This document shows, one piece after another, positions 1 through 7,688 of a DNA stretch of 11,583 nucleotides. The notes beneath the pieces are model-generated. The model was not told the DNA's origin. It saw only the letters and a list, made by a program, of their open reading frames with translations, and made no database searches. Every line of letters starts with the position of its first letter. Position 1 is the first letter of the stretch. Both the position numbers and the translations under genes were made by a program. Source of the stretch: Campylobacterales bacterium (GTDB lineage Bacteria > Campylobacterota > Campylobacteria > Campylobacterales > Arcobacteraceae); NCBI GenBank assembly GCA_027064245.1, contig JAMOPZ010000223.1:1-11583 (forward strand), written 5' to 3'.

Positions 1-75
<75 letters not shown>

Positions 76-76
76 T

Positions 77-124
77 AAAAAGCCTTGTTTAAAGTAGTTT
101 ATGACTATTTAAACAAGGCTTTTT
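77..124. terminator. Bidirectional intrinsic terminator between tRNA-Arg and queA
   Basis: A perfect inverted repeat has arms 77-93 and 108-124 (AAAAAGCCTTGTTTAAA and its complement), with a 14-nt loop. The plus strand ends in a T-tract at 120-126. The minus strand reads into its own T-run at 81-77. It can therefore stop the tRNA transcript on one side and the long tatB-tatC-queA transcript on the other. Confidence 0.88.
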
Positions 125-148
125 TTGTTTATTTAGCTTTAAATTGTC

Positions 149-1180
149 TTATAATATCAGCATCCCATCACCATAAGAGAAGAATTTATATTTTTCTTTT
201 ATAGCAATATTATACAACTTCAAACTCTCTTCAACTCCTATAAAAGAGGCTACAAGCATAAGTAGTGTCGATTTTGGTAGATGAAAATTTGTAAGTAGAT
301 AATCTACTCTTTTTGGTTGATTAAGGGGATGTAAAAATAAATTTGCTTCACCACAAGATTTTTTAGTATCATTAAAATACTCTATTGTTCTAGTTACAGT
401 TGTACCAACTGCTAATATTTTTTTAGATGAATCTAGGATATTTATAGAATTTCTAGGTATCTCATAATACTCACTATGCATAGGATGCTCTAGTATATTT
501 TCCACCTCAACTGGCTTAAAAGTACCTGCTCCTACATGCAGAGTAAGATAGTGTGTATCAAAAGAGTTTTTTAATTCCTCTAAAAGCTTTGGCGTAAAGT
601 GAAGTGAAGCAGTTGGTGCTGCTACTGCTCCATAGTTTTTTGCAAAAAGTGTTTGATATGTAGTTTCGTCATCTTTTTCATCATCTCGTTTTAAATAATG
701 AGGAAGGGGAAGATGACCAATTTTATTTAAAATATCAACTAATTCCAAAAAATCTAATTCTTTATTATTTTGATAAAATTTTACTACTCTACTTCCATCT
801 TCATTTAATTCTAAAACTTTTACATTTAAATCATATTGAAAAAATAAAATTGTATCAATATGCACTTTCCCTCGTATAAAAACTAAAAATTTATTATCTA
901 CTAATGGTTTATTAAAAAGCAATTCTACTTTTCCACCTGTTAGTTTGGATCCAAAAATTCTAGCTTTTATCACTTTAGTATCATTGAAAAATATATTTGT
1001 ATTTTTTGGAATAAAAGAGAGCAAATGTTCAAAAGTAGTATGAATAATCTCTTTTGTGATTCTATTATAAACTAATAATTTTGCACTAGTTGGCGGATTT
1101 GCAGGATATTTTGCTATAAGGTTTTCAGGTAAACTATAATCATAGCTAGATGTTCTTAGGGGATCAAGATTAGTTATCAT
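149..1180 (-). CDS. queA: QueA, SAM:tRNA ribosyltransferase-isomerase
   Basis: Transfers and isomerises the ribosyl group of S-adenosylmethionine onto preQ1 at wobble position 34 of GUN-anticodon tRNAs, giving epoxyqueuosine. It is cytoplasmic. The 343-residue length is normal for the family. Visible family blocks are DYSLPENLIAKYP (14-26), FFNDTKVIKAR (64-74), GAVAAPTASLHFT (184-196), HVGAGTF (215-221) with MHSE at 234-237, TNFHLPKSTLLMLV (297-310) and the YGDGM end (336-340). ATG at 1180 is the only in-frame candidate before the conserved part. It gives about eight more leading residues than usual and overlaps the tatC 3' end by 11 bp, with a GAGG ribosome-binding sequence inside tatC. It is therefore probably translated with tatC as the last gene of the operon, ahead of the terminator at 77-124. 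The assignment is secure. Confidence 0.97.
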   Translation of the reverse strand: MITNLDPLRTSSYDYSLPENLIAKYPANPPTSAKLLVYNRITKEIIHTTFEHLLSFIPKNTNIFFNDTKVIKARIFGSKLTGGKVELLFNKPLVDNKFLVFIRGKVHIDTILFFQYDLNVKVLELNEDGSRVVKFYQNNKELDFLELVDILNKIGHLPLPHYLKRDDEKDDETTYQTLFAKNYGAVAAPTASLHFTPKLLEELKNSFDTHYLTLHVGAGTFKPVEVENILEHPMHSEYYEIPRNSINILDSSKKILAVGTTVTRTIEYFNDTKKSCGEANLFLHPLNQPKRVDYLLTNFHLPKSTLLMLVASFIGVEESLKLYNIAIKEKYKFFSYGDGMLIL

Positions 1181-1928
1181 GATCCTCTAACTCTTCGTCA
1201 TACTCTTCATCATTTTCATTTTTATATGGATTAAAAGCTTTTGCTATAAGAATAGATACTCCATATAAAAGTATAAGTGGACCTGCCATTAAAAATTGTG
1301 TTAACACATCAGGAGGTGTAAGAAGTGCAGAAACTACAAAAATAAGTACTATTGCATATTTAAAAAAATCTTTTAAAGTTTTATCTGTTACAAGACCAAT
1401 AATAGCTAAGAAAAATGTAAATACAGGAAGTTCAAAAGCTATACCAAAACCAAATAAAAGTTTTGTAAAAAAACTTACATATTTTCCAATACTTGGCATT
1501 ACTGATACAACAGTGCTTCCAAAATTTATTAAAAATGCAAATCCATAAGGTATAACTACATAGTAAGCAAAAGCACTTCCTACAAAAAACATAGTACTAG
1601 CACCAACAACAAAAGGGACAACTAATTTTTTTTCATTATCATAAAGTCCAGGAGCTAGAAACAACCATAATTGCCATAATATAAAAGGAAGTGATACTAA
1701 AAATCCACTAAAAAATGCAACTTTAAGTGCAGTAAAAAATGTCTCTTGTACCTCAATAGCAACCATCATAGAACCCTCAGGAAGTACAGCTTCAACTGGT
1801 ACCATCATCCAGTTTAAAATTGGTTCATACACAGAAAAACAAGCAAAAAATGCTAATACAAGTGCAATACTAGAATATACAAGTCTTTTTCTAAGATCTG
1901 CTATATGGGGTTTTATATCTTCAAACAT
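1170..1928 (-). CDS. tatC: TatC, core of the twin-arginine translocase
   Basis: Polytopic inner-membrane receptor that binds twin-arginine signal peptides and, with TatB and TatA, exports folded, often cofactor-bearing proteins. The 252 residues contain about six hydrophobic segments (near 19-38, 70-92, 103-128, 154-178, 190-205, 210-231). Family marks are the cytoplasmic N-terminus HIADLRKRL (8-16), FLAPGLY (90-96), GIAFELP (162-168) with the conserved Glu166, and LTPPD (203-207). The tail (237-252) is strongly acidic. The start codon overlaps the tatB stop by one base (TAATG), which indicates translational coupling, and queA starts inside its 3' end. I recall the order tatB-tatC-queA from Campylobacter. 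Confidence 0.97.
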   Translation of the reverse strand: MFEDIKPHIADLRKRLVYSSIALVLAFFACFSVYEPILNWMMVPVEAVLPEGSMMVAIEVQETFFTALKVAFFSGFLVSLPFILWQLWLFLAPGLYDNEKKLVVPFVVGASTMFFVGSAFAYYVVIPYGFAFLINFGSTVVSVMPSIGKYVSFFTKLLFGFGIAFELPVFTFFLAIIGLVTDKTLKDFFKYAIVLIFVVSALLTPPDVLTQFLMAGPLILLYGVSILIAKAFNPYKNENDEEYDEELEDHDN

Positions 1929-2344
1929 TATACAATCTCCATATTCTTGTCTTCTTTTTTATCAGTTACAATTTGATCATCAAGCTGTTTTTGTGCTTTT
2001 AACTTTGCAACTTTTTGTTTTAATTGTTCTGATTCATCATCTTTTTTTTCATCATCTAAATCTAATGCTGTAAGATCATTTAGATCTGAAGTAATTGTTG
2101 ATGAAAATTGTGTAGCGTTATTTTGAATTTGTGTAATACTAGACTTTAAGCTATCTGCTTCTTGTTTCATATTAGATATATTTAATTCTTGATCAAGAGT
2201 AGATTTGGCTTCATCTATACCTCGTTTAAATTTCTTAAAAAATTTAGCTATTTCTATAGCTGCATCTGGTAGTTTTTCTGGTCCAAGTGCAATAATTGCA
2301 ACAATTAGTACTAAAAAAATCTCCATAAATCCCATACCAAACAT
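1928..2344 (-). CDS. tatB: TatB, twin-arginine translocase subunit
   Basis: Single-span inner-membrane partner of TatC in the signal-peptide receptor. It has one N-terminal hydrophobic helix (about 5-21) with Glu8 and then the hinge GPEKLP (21-26), followed by an amphipathic helix (about 27-45) and a long charged, probably helical tail. Glu8 and the LGPEKLP form point to TatB rather than TatA, which normally has a phenylalanine-glycine hinge and a shorter tail; the 138-residue length agrees. No tatA lies in the window, so the pore-forming subunit must be encoded elsewhere. An AAAGG ribosome-binding site precedes the ATG. The TAATG overlap with tatC couples the two genes. A fused TatA/B role cannot be excluded. 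Confidence 0.92.
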   Translation of the reverse strand: MFGMGFMEIFLVLIVAIIALGPEKLPDAAIEIAKFFKKFKRGIDEAKSTLDQELNISNMKQEADSLKSSITQIQNNATQFSSTITSDLNDLTALDLDDEKKDDESEQLKQKVAKLKAQKQLDDQIVTDKKEDKNMEIV

Positions 2345-2376
2345 ATATAAAACCTTTATTTGAATTTGAAGCTATG

Positions 2377-2382
2377 ATTATA
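2377..2382 (-). promoter_or_regulatory. Candidate -10 box for tatB-tatC-queA
   Basis: TATAAT reads on the minus strand about 33 nt before the tatB ATG, in the 70-bp gap behind the GGDEF gene. It sits in AGCTATAATCATAGC, and GCTAT/ATAGC (2371-2384) forms a short dyad around it. No clear -35 box is seen, which is usual for Campylobacterota. In such AT-rich DNA the match is suggestive only. Confidence 0.5.
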
Positions 2383-2414
2383 GCTAAATTTTACTTATGT
2401 GCATATAGAAACAA

Positions 2415-3383
2415 TTAAAATAGTTCTATAGAACTATCATCTGCTTGAGAATAAACTGCATATTGACCTCTACCTCTATTTTTTGCTTCATATAAAAAAC
2501 TATCTGCATATTTTAAAACTTGGTTAATATCACTACTATCTTGAGGATAAGAAGCTATACCTATACAGATAGTTTTTTGTAAAATTTGATTTGTTTGTTC
2601 ATCTACAACTATTTTTGTATTTGCAAATTTATCTATTAGTTTTTGTGCTACAGTTATGGCTTCTAATGGATCTGATAAATTTACTAGTGCTATAACAAAC
2701 TCATCACCTGTTAATCTAGCTACTATATCATTATCTTTTATTGTAGCATGTATAACTTTTGCAAGTTCTATTAAAACTTTATCTCCTATATCATAATCAA
2801 ATTCATCAATAATAGCTTTAAATCTATCAATTCCTATCATTAAAAAAGTGATGCTTTCCTCTTGCTTGTTTGATAAAGATATAATTTTATGAATATGTTC
2901 TATTAAATAACGTCTATTGTATACATGTGTTACACTATCTATTGATGAAACTTCTATATGATGTTCTTTTGTAATGCCATTTTGTAAAATTGGCGATATT
3001 TGAAAAAAAGTTATATCTATAAGATCTTGGGATCTATTTATATAATTATACTGTTCTAAAGAAGAGGTATTAAAAGATACTACTGCATTTATTTCAGTAT
3101 GGGTATTAATAATAAAATAAAAAGACAACTCTCCATCTAAAAAAAACTCTTCACCATGTTTTATAATAATTTCATTATGATTAGATTTTGTATTAAACAA
3201 TGAAAAATTAAAATTATCTATTTTATAGTTTGATACTAACCAATTATACAAAATACCTGCCATATCTTTTATATCTTCACCATACTGAAGATTATCATAC
3301 AACTCATATATTGCTTTTAAATCGTTGAATTTTGTTTTATCAGAACAAGCTTGTTCTATTAAAGTTAATATTTTATTTTTCAT
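2415..3383 (-). CDS. GGDEF-domain protein with a degenerate active site
   Basis: Residues 1-140 have no family I recognise; the alternating hydrophobic pattern at about 55-135 would suit a GAF-like sensor fold. Residues 148-312 form a GGDEF domain: DSVTHVYNRRYL (149-160), IGIDRFK (183-189), GDKVLIELA (200-208), RLTGDEFVIAL (223-233) and the C-terminal YADSFLYEAKNRGRGQY (292-308). Aligned by eye to PleD, the metal-binding Asp327 is Gly184, guanine-binding Asn335 is Ile192, the first Gly of GGDEF is Thr225, and the I-site RxxD is KDND (216-219). Asp201 and Glu228 remain. By family knowledge this argues against normal diguanylate cyclase activity and suggests a regulatory or receptor role; that is inference. 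No transmembrane segment is seen. The gene starts 8 bp after the Rlu stop with no strong ribosome-binding site, so it is probably translationally coupled. Confidence 0.88.
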   Translation of the reverse strand: MKNKILTLIEQACSDKTKFNDLKAIYELYDNLQYGEDIKDMAGILYNWLVSNYKIDNFNFSLFNTKSNHNEIIIKHGEEFFLDGELSFYFIINTHTEINAVVSFNTSSLEQYNYINRSQDLIDITFFQISPILQNGITKEHHIEVSSIDSVTHVYNRRYLIEHIHKIISLSNKQEESITFLMIGIDRFKAIIDEFDYDIGDKVLIELAKVIHATIKDNDIVARLTGDEFVIALVNLSDPLEAITVAQKLIDKFANTKIVVDEQTNQILQKTICIGIASYPQDSSDINQVLKYADSFLYEAKNRGRGQYAVYSQADDSSIELF

Positions 3384-3391
3384 TAACTAAA

Positions 3392-4273
3392 TCATACCAT
3401 TTTTAACTTAGAATAAATTTTATAATTCAGATTATTATAAAAAAATTCCAAATAATTGGAATGAAGCATTAATCTTTTTGCTTTTGTCTCTTTTTCTCTT
3501 ATTTTTTGATCTAATTTTTTCAGAAGATATTGATCTGCTATTTGTTCACTAACACCATAAATAGGATCACCTATTATGGTATGATTTATATAATTTAAGT
3601 GTACTCTTATTTGATGTTGTCTTCCTGTTAGTGGGATAGCTTCTACTAATGTTTGATTTTTTACAATATCATATGTAAGTGGTACAATAGTCGTAAATGA
3701 TTCTTTTCCATCATCAGCTACACACATCTTAACACCTATAATACTATTTCCATCTTTTTTTATAGGTTTATTTATCTCAATTGTTTTATCTAATTTTCCA
3801 TCAACTATAGCTATATATTTTTTTCTATATTGTTTTGTTTCAAACATATTTTTTAAAATCATATCACTATATTTATGTTTTGTTACAAGAACTAAACCTG
3901 ATGTTTCTTGATCTATTCTATGTGCTAAATTTGCATTTTCTCCAAAATGGTATCTTATCTCATCTAAAAGTGAATATATAGTATTTCTTGAAGTTGGATG
4001 AACCATAACTCCACTTGGTTTATCAAAAAAAGCAAAATCAGATGTTTGAAATATAGGTTTTAATCCTTTTGTAATCCCTTCAAACATAGCTACTTGAATA
4101 AATTTTCCTTTTAATTTTTCACCATTTTGTAATCGCTTTCCATTTTCATCAAAAACTCTAGCTTTTGCAATATATCTTTGAGCATCACTTAAAGATAATT
4201 TTGCATCATCTATTAAAAATTGTTGTATTTTTTTACCTTGAATTACAGGAAACTTTTTTAGAACAAATGGCAT
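3392..4273 (-). CDS. RluA-family 23S rRNA/tRNA pseudouridine synthase
   Basis: Isomerises uridine to pseudouridine in structured RNA. The 293 residues start with an S4-like RNA-binding region (about 10-65). The catalytic domain follows: DKPSGVMVHP (84-93), HRIDQETSG (118-126) with catalytic Asp121, PLTGRQHQIRVH (214-225), GDPIYG (235-240) and RLMLHS (267-272). I chose ATG at 4273 because AAGGGG lies four bases before it. The in-frame ATG at 4312 would add 13 residues that lie across that ribosome-binding site and resemble untranslated DNA. The exact target uridine cannot be told from sequence. It sits between cbiA and the GGDEF gene with no functional link that I can see. Confidence 0.93.
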   Translation of the reverse strand: MPFVLKKFPVIQGKKIQQFLIDDAKLSLSDAQRYIAKARVFDENGKRLQNGEKLKGKFIQVAMFEGITKGLKPIFQTSDFAFFDKPSGVMVHPTSRNTIYSLLDEIRYHFGENANLAHRIDQETSGLVLVTKHKYSDMILKNMFETKQYRKKYIAIVDGKLDKTIEINKPIKKDGNSIIGVKMCVADDGKESFTTIVPLTYDIVKNQTLVEAIPLTGRQHQIRVHLNYINHTIIGDPIYGVSEQIADQYLLKKLDQKIREKETKAKRLMLHSNYLEFFYNNLNYKIYSKLKMV

Positions 4274-4297
4274 AAAACCCCTTAAATTTTTTTTAAT

Positions 4298-4303
4298 ATT
4301 GTA
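4298..4303 (-). promoter_or_regulatory. Candidate extended -10 box for the Rlu gene
   Basis: The minus strand reads TGTTACAAT, an extended -10-like element (TACAAT with TG one base upstream), 25-30 nt before the ATG at 4273. It is followed by an A8 run and AAGGGG. It would give the Rlu/GGDEF pair a promoter independent of cbiA. The evidence is motif only. Confidence 0.35.
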
Positions 4304-4323
4304 ACATTTCAATTATTAAATAG

Positions 4324-5577
4324 TTATTTTATAAAATATTGATCCAATAATTTTATATTATTTCTAAACATAGTATGTAAATATGTCCCATATACTTTAT
4401 TTTTACTCCAAGATGCAACTTCACCTTTACCATTACTTTTTTTTGATAACTTACAAAATCCATCTTTTATATCTTTTGGTTTTGTATAATGAAAAGCATG
4501 ACCTTTTATATTTTGGCAATTATAATAATATCCTACTCTTACTCGTTTTTTACATAGTATAAAATCTATATCTAAAATACCACTAAATTTTTTATTATCA
4601 ACATAATTTCCAAGATAAAGTAGTCCTGCACACTCTGCATATATTGATTTTGTTTTTGCATGTTTTATTAATGAATTTCTAAAATTTATACTATTTTTTA
4701 CTCTATTATATGAAAGAGTAGTTTCTATATAGCCACCACATATATATACATAGTTAGCATCATTAGGTATGATGTGATCTTTTGTACTATCTACAATAGT
4801 TACTTTAGAGTATATCTCTTGAAATAATTTTAAATTATCATAATATAAAAAAGAGAAATTTTGATCATAAACTATAGCTAAATGTTTATCTTTTTTTTCT
4901 ATATAATCAAATGGATAAGGTATATTATAATCAATATTGATTTTTAAAGTTTCTAAAAGCTTTATATCAATATATTGTAAAATATCTTGTGAGATTTTTT
5001 CTATTTTTTTTAAATCATTTAAATCTAATCCTAAGTGGGTATTTTGTAAGCTTTGAATATCTTTTTTTATCCAACCAACTATTAAAATATCTGGATGATC
5101 TTTTTTTAATTGTTTTTTTATAAGTTCATAATGTGCCCATGATGATAATTTATTTAATACTACAGCTTTTATAGTATTATTTTGTTTATAATCAAGCATA
5201 CCTTTTAAAACAGCACTAAGAGTAATATAGCTTCCACTACCATCAAGGACTAGAATTGTAGGAATTTGAAGTAATTTTGATATACTATATGAACTACACC
5301 CTTTATCTTCTCCATCATAAAATCCCATAACACCTTCAACTATATTTATATCTTTTTTATAATAATTAAATATCCATTTAACCTGAGCTTCATTCATAAT
5401 AAAACTATCAAGATTTATACTAGCATCTCCACTTACAAATTTATGAAATTGAGGATCTATAAAATCAGGACCTATCTTATAGGCTCTAGCTTTTTTTCTA
5501 AAATAATATAATAAAGCAGTTGTTAAAATAGTTTTACCACTATTTGAAGATATTGCACTTATACAAAGATTTAACAT
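4324..5577 (-). CDS. cbiA: Cobyrinate a,c-diamide synthase (CbiA/CobB type)
   Basis: Glutamine- and ATP-dependent amidation of the a and c carboxylates of cobyrinate or hydrogenobyrinate in corrin synthesis. The N-terminal half is an ATP-using dethiobiotin-synthetase-like domain: P-loop SSNSGKT (10-16), IGPDFIDPQFH (35-45), EGVMGFYDG (81-89) and HLGL (181-184). The C-terminal half is a class I glutaminase domain: CGGYIE (280-285), YAECAGLLYLG (313-323) with nucleophile Cys316, GHAFHYT (359-365) and GTYLHTMF (397-404) with His401. The 417 residues are slightly short for the family. ATG at 5577 has AAGGG upstream. No other cobalamin gene is in the window, so it may serve a dispersed or salvage pathway. 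It is very Lys/Asn/Ile-rich and carries A8 runs at 4437-4444 and 4891-4898, but the frame is intact. It starts 23 bp after the rplQ terminator. Confidence 0.92.
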   Translation of the reverse strand: MLNLCISAISSNSGKTILTTALLYYFRKKARAYKIGPDFIDPQFHKFVSGDASINLDSFIMNEAQVKWIFNYYKKDINIVEGVMGFYDGEDKGCSSYSISKLLQIPTILVLDGSGSYITLSAVLKGMLDYKQNNTIKAVVLNKLSSWAHYELIKKQLKKDHPDILIVGWIKKDIQSLQNTHLGLDLNDLKKIEKISQDILQYIDIKLLETLKINIDYNIPYPFDYIEKKDKHLAIVYDQNFSFLYYDNLKLFQEIYSKVTIVDSTKDHIIPNDANYVYICGGYIETTLSYNRVKNSINFRNSLIKHAKTKSIYAECAGLLYLGNYVDNKKFSGILDIDFILCKKRVRVGYYYNCQNIKGHAFHYTKPKDIKDGFCKLSKKSNGKGEVASWSKNKVYGTYLHTMFRNNIKLLDQYFIK

Positions 5578-5600
5578 AAATACCCTTTTTTTAAGAAATA

Positions 5601-5632
5601 AAAAAAGCCTACTTAAAAAAGTAGGCTTTTTT
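5601..5632 (-). terminator. Intrinsic terminator of the alpha ribosomal operon
   Basis: Perfect 14-bp arms at 5601-5614 and 5619-5632 (AAAAAAGCCTACTT and its complement) surround a 4-nt loop. On the minus strand the stem runs directly into a T-tract. It starts 19 nt after the rplQ stop and ends the rpmJ-rplQ transcript, fully or partly. The plus-strand side also ends in Ts, so it is symmetrical. Confidence 0.9.
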
Positions 5633-5651
5633 ATTTATAGAATAATATATA

Positions 5652-6002
5652 CTATACAAATGATATATAAGCCATTTGTGTAGCATCACCTCTTCTAATT
5701 CTTGTTTTTATTACAGATGTATAACCACCATTTCTCTCAGTATATCTAGGAGCAATTTCAGTTACAAGTTTATTTGTAGCTGCTTTATCTTGTAAATAAG
5801 CAAATACAGCTCTATGTGAATTAAGATCACCAGAAGATGCCTTTGTTATTAATCTTTCAATATATCTTTTTAACTCTTTTGCTTTAGGCAAAGTTGTTTC
5901 AATTTTTTCTCTCTCAATAATTGCAATAGCCATATTAGCTAATAATGCTTTTCTATGAGAAGAAGTTCTATTAAGCCTTCTATATCCGTGCTTATGTCTC
6001 AT
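5652..6002 (-). CDS. rplQ: 50S ribosomal protein L17
   Basis: Large-subunit protein that helps line the peptide exit side of the 50S particle. The 116 residues match the short bacterial form. The N-terminal signature MRHKHGYRRLNRTSSHR leads into KALLANMAIAIIEREKIETT, and the C-terminus holds RYTERNGGYT and TRIRRGDATQMAYISFV. It is the last gene of the operon, 18 bp after rpoA, with AAAGGG as ribosome-binding site and a terminator just downstream. Confidence 0.98.
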   Translation of the reverse strand: MRHKHGYRRLNRTSSHRKALLANMAIAIIEREKIETTLPKAKELKRYIERLITKASSGDLNSHRAVFAYLQDKAATNKLVTEIAPRYTERNGGYTSVIKTRIRRGDATQMAYISFV

Positions 6003-6020
6003 CTTTTTAACCCTTTCTTT

Positions 6021-7025
6021 TTATGCTTTTAGTTGTTCTAATTTTTTTCTTAAAGCAGAAGCTGTATCTTCATCTAAAGTACTATCTATTGGATACCCTA
6101 TATCTGAAAATTTTTCAGATATCTCCTCTAAAGATTTTTTACCAAGATTTTTTATACTTTTTACTTCAACTTCACTCATAAGTGCTAAATCACCAACAAA
6201 TTTTATACCAGCTCTATCAAGAGAGTTAAAACTTCTTGCACTTAAATTTAAATCTTCAATTTTTACAATTAAATCTTTTAGATCTGTTGTATTTTCTGTT
6301 GCATTTGCTTCTACTAATTTAACTTCAGATAGATCAAATACTTTATTAAATACTGACATCTGAGCATACATAGTAGAAACTGCTTCTTTAAATGCATCAA
6401 TAGGAGATATCTGCCCATCTGTTGTAACTGTAAAAATAGCTTTTTCATAGTTAGGATTATCTTCTACTAGCATCTTTTGAATATCATAAGTTACTTTTTT
6501 TACAGGTGTAAAAAATGCATCTAATGGTATAAAATCATTAGGAACTAAATCTCTTAGATCTTCACTAGCAATATATCCTATCCCTTTTTGTACAATAATA
6601 GAAAAATTTAATGTACAATCACTATTAATAGTAGCTAAATGATGATCTTGATTTATCACTTCTATATCATCATTTTCTAAGTCAATACCTTTGATCTCTC
6701 TAGCATTAGAAAAAGAATATTCAATCTCTAGTTGCTCTTGATCACTTTTTATTTTAAATCTAACCTCTTTTAAATTTATAATAAAAATAGCGATATCTTC
6801 TAACATACCTCTTATAGAATCAAACTCATGTTTTGCACCATCTATTTTTACAGCAATTGGAGCATATCCTACTGAACTACTCATCAATAATCTTCTTAAT
6901 GGATGAGCTAAAGTAATAGCATACCCACTTTCAAAAGGAAAAGCACTAATAATAGCACTATTTTCAGTAATTTGTTCTATTTCTACCTCTGTTGGTAAAA
7001 ATGGAGCATTTACAAATTTTTTCAT
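6021..7025 (-). CDS. rpoA: RNA polymerase alpha subunit
   Basis: Dimerises to scaffold assembly of beta and beta' and, through its C-terminal domain, contacts UP elements and activators. Residues 1 to about 235 are the alpha-NTD: FPFESGYAITLAHPLRRLL (29-47) with the conserved R44/R45, and GYAPIAVKIDG (53-63). A linker (about 238-255) leads to the alpha-CTD (about 256-312) with LSARSFNSL (261-269), where Arg264 matches DNA-binding Arg265 of E. coli, and NLGKKSLEE (293-301). The length of 334 is normal. The ribosome-binding site is AAAGGA. It lies between rpsD and rplQ as in most bacteria. A 23-bp palindrome falls inside the alpha-CTD codons at 6100-6122. Confidence 0.98.
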   Translation of the reverse strand: MKKFVNAPFLPTEVEIEQITENSAIISAFPFESGYAITLAHPLRRLLMSSSVGYAPIAVKIDGAKHEFDSIRGMLEDIAIFIINLKEVRFKIKSDQEQLEIEYSFSNAREIKGIDLENDDIEVINQDHHLATINSDCTLNFSIIVQKGIGYIASEDLRDLVPNDFIPLDAFFTPVKKVTYDIQKMLVEDNPNYEKAIFTVTTDGQISPIDAFKEAVSTMYAQMSVFNKVFDLSEVKLVEANATENTTDLKDLIVKIEDLNLSARSFNSLDRAGIKFVGDLALMSEVEVKSIKNLGKKSLEEISEKFSDIGYPIDSTLDEDTASALRKKLEQLKA

Positions 7026-7051
7026 ATGTTTTCCTTTATTATATATGTTTA

Positions 7052-7678
7052 CTATTTAGAATATAACTCAACAATTAATCTTTCTTCCACAGGTATAACT
7101 ACTTCTTCTCTAGTAGGGATTCTTGTAAAAATTCCGAATACTTTTGTTTTATCTACATCTACCCAATCAGAAATTCCAGTTTGATTTGTAAGTTCTAATG
7201 ATCTTACTATTTGAGTATTTGTTTTTGATTTTTCTTTTACTTCAATTTTTTGCCCTGGTTTTACCATATATGATGGAATATCTACTTTTTTACCATCAAC
7301 TAATATATGTCCATGAGTTACAAATTGTCTAGCATTTGCTCTTGTTGTTGCAAATCCCATTCTATATACTACATTATCAAGTCGTGTTTCTATTAAAGTA
7401 ATAAGATTAGCTCCTGTATTACCCTCTTGTCTTGCTGCAGCTTTAAAGTACATTCTAAATTGTTTTTCACCTACACCATAAAGAATTTTTGCTTTTTGCT
7501 TTTCTTGAAGTTGTAAACCATATTCTGATAATTTTGTTCTTCTTTGTCCATGTTGTCCTGGTGCAAACGGTCTTTTTTCTAATGCAGACTTACCATTAAG
7601 TCTTCTTTCACCTTTAAGTCCTAGGTCAGCATTAAGTCTTCTTTCTAGTTTTTCAACAGGTCCTCTATATCTTGCCAT
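7052..7678 (-). CDS. rpsD: 30S ribosomal protein S4
   Basis: Primary 16S-binding assembly protein of the 30S subunit, and in many bacteria the autorepressor of the alpha operon. The 208 residues start MARYRGPVEKLERRL. A central RPFAPGQHGQRR stretch (36-47) precedes the S4 RNA-binding domain from ETRLDNVVYR (97-106) through GHILVDGKKVDIPSY (123-137). The protein contains no cysteine, so it is the zinc-free (C-minus) S4 form. It lies 10 bp after rpsK with an AAGGAG-type ribosome-binding site. Confidence 0.98.
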   Translation of the reverse strand: MARYRGPVEKLERRLNADLGLKGERRLNGKSALEKRPFAPGQHGQRRTKLSEYGLQLQEKQKAKILYGVGEKQFRMYFKAAARQEGNTGANLITLIETRLDNVVYRMGFATTRANARQFVTHGHILVDGKKVDIPSYMVKPGQKIEVKEKSKTNTQIVRSLELTNQTGISDWVDVDKTKVFGIFTRIPTREEVVIPVEERLIVELYSK

Positions 7679-7688
7679 ACCTTACTCC

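Noticed and set aside
4274..4312. 13-residue N-terminal extension of the Rlu protein from ATG 4312
   Set aside because: It would translate through the A8 run and the AAGGGG ribosome-binding site that fits the ATG at 4273, and the extra residues do not belong to the family.
5578..5651. Cobalamin riboswitch before cbiA
   Set aside because: The gap is only 74 bp and most of it is the rplQ terminator; no B12-box-like sequence or room for the fold exists.
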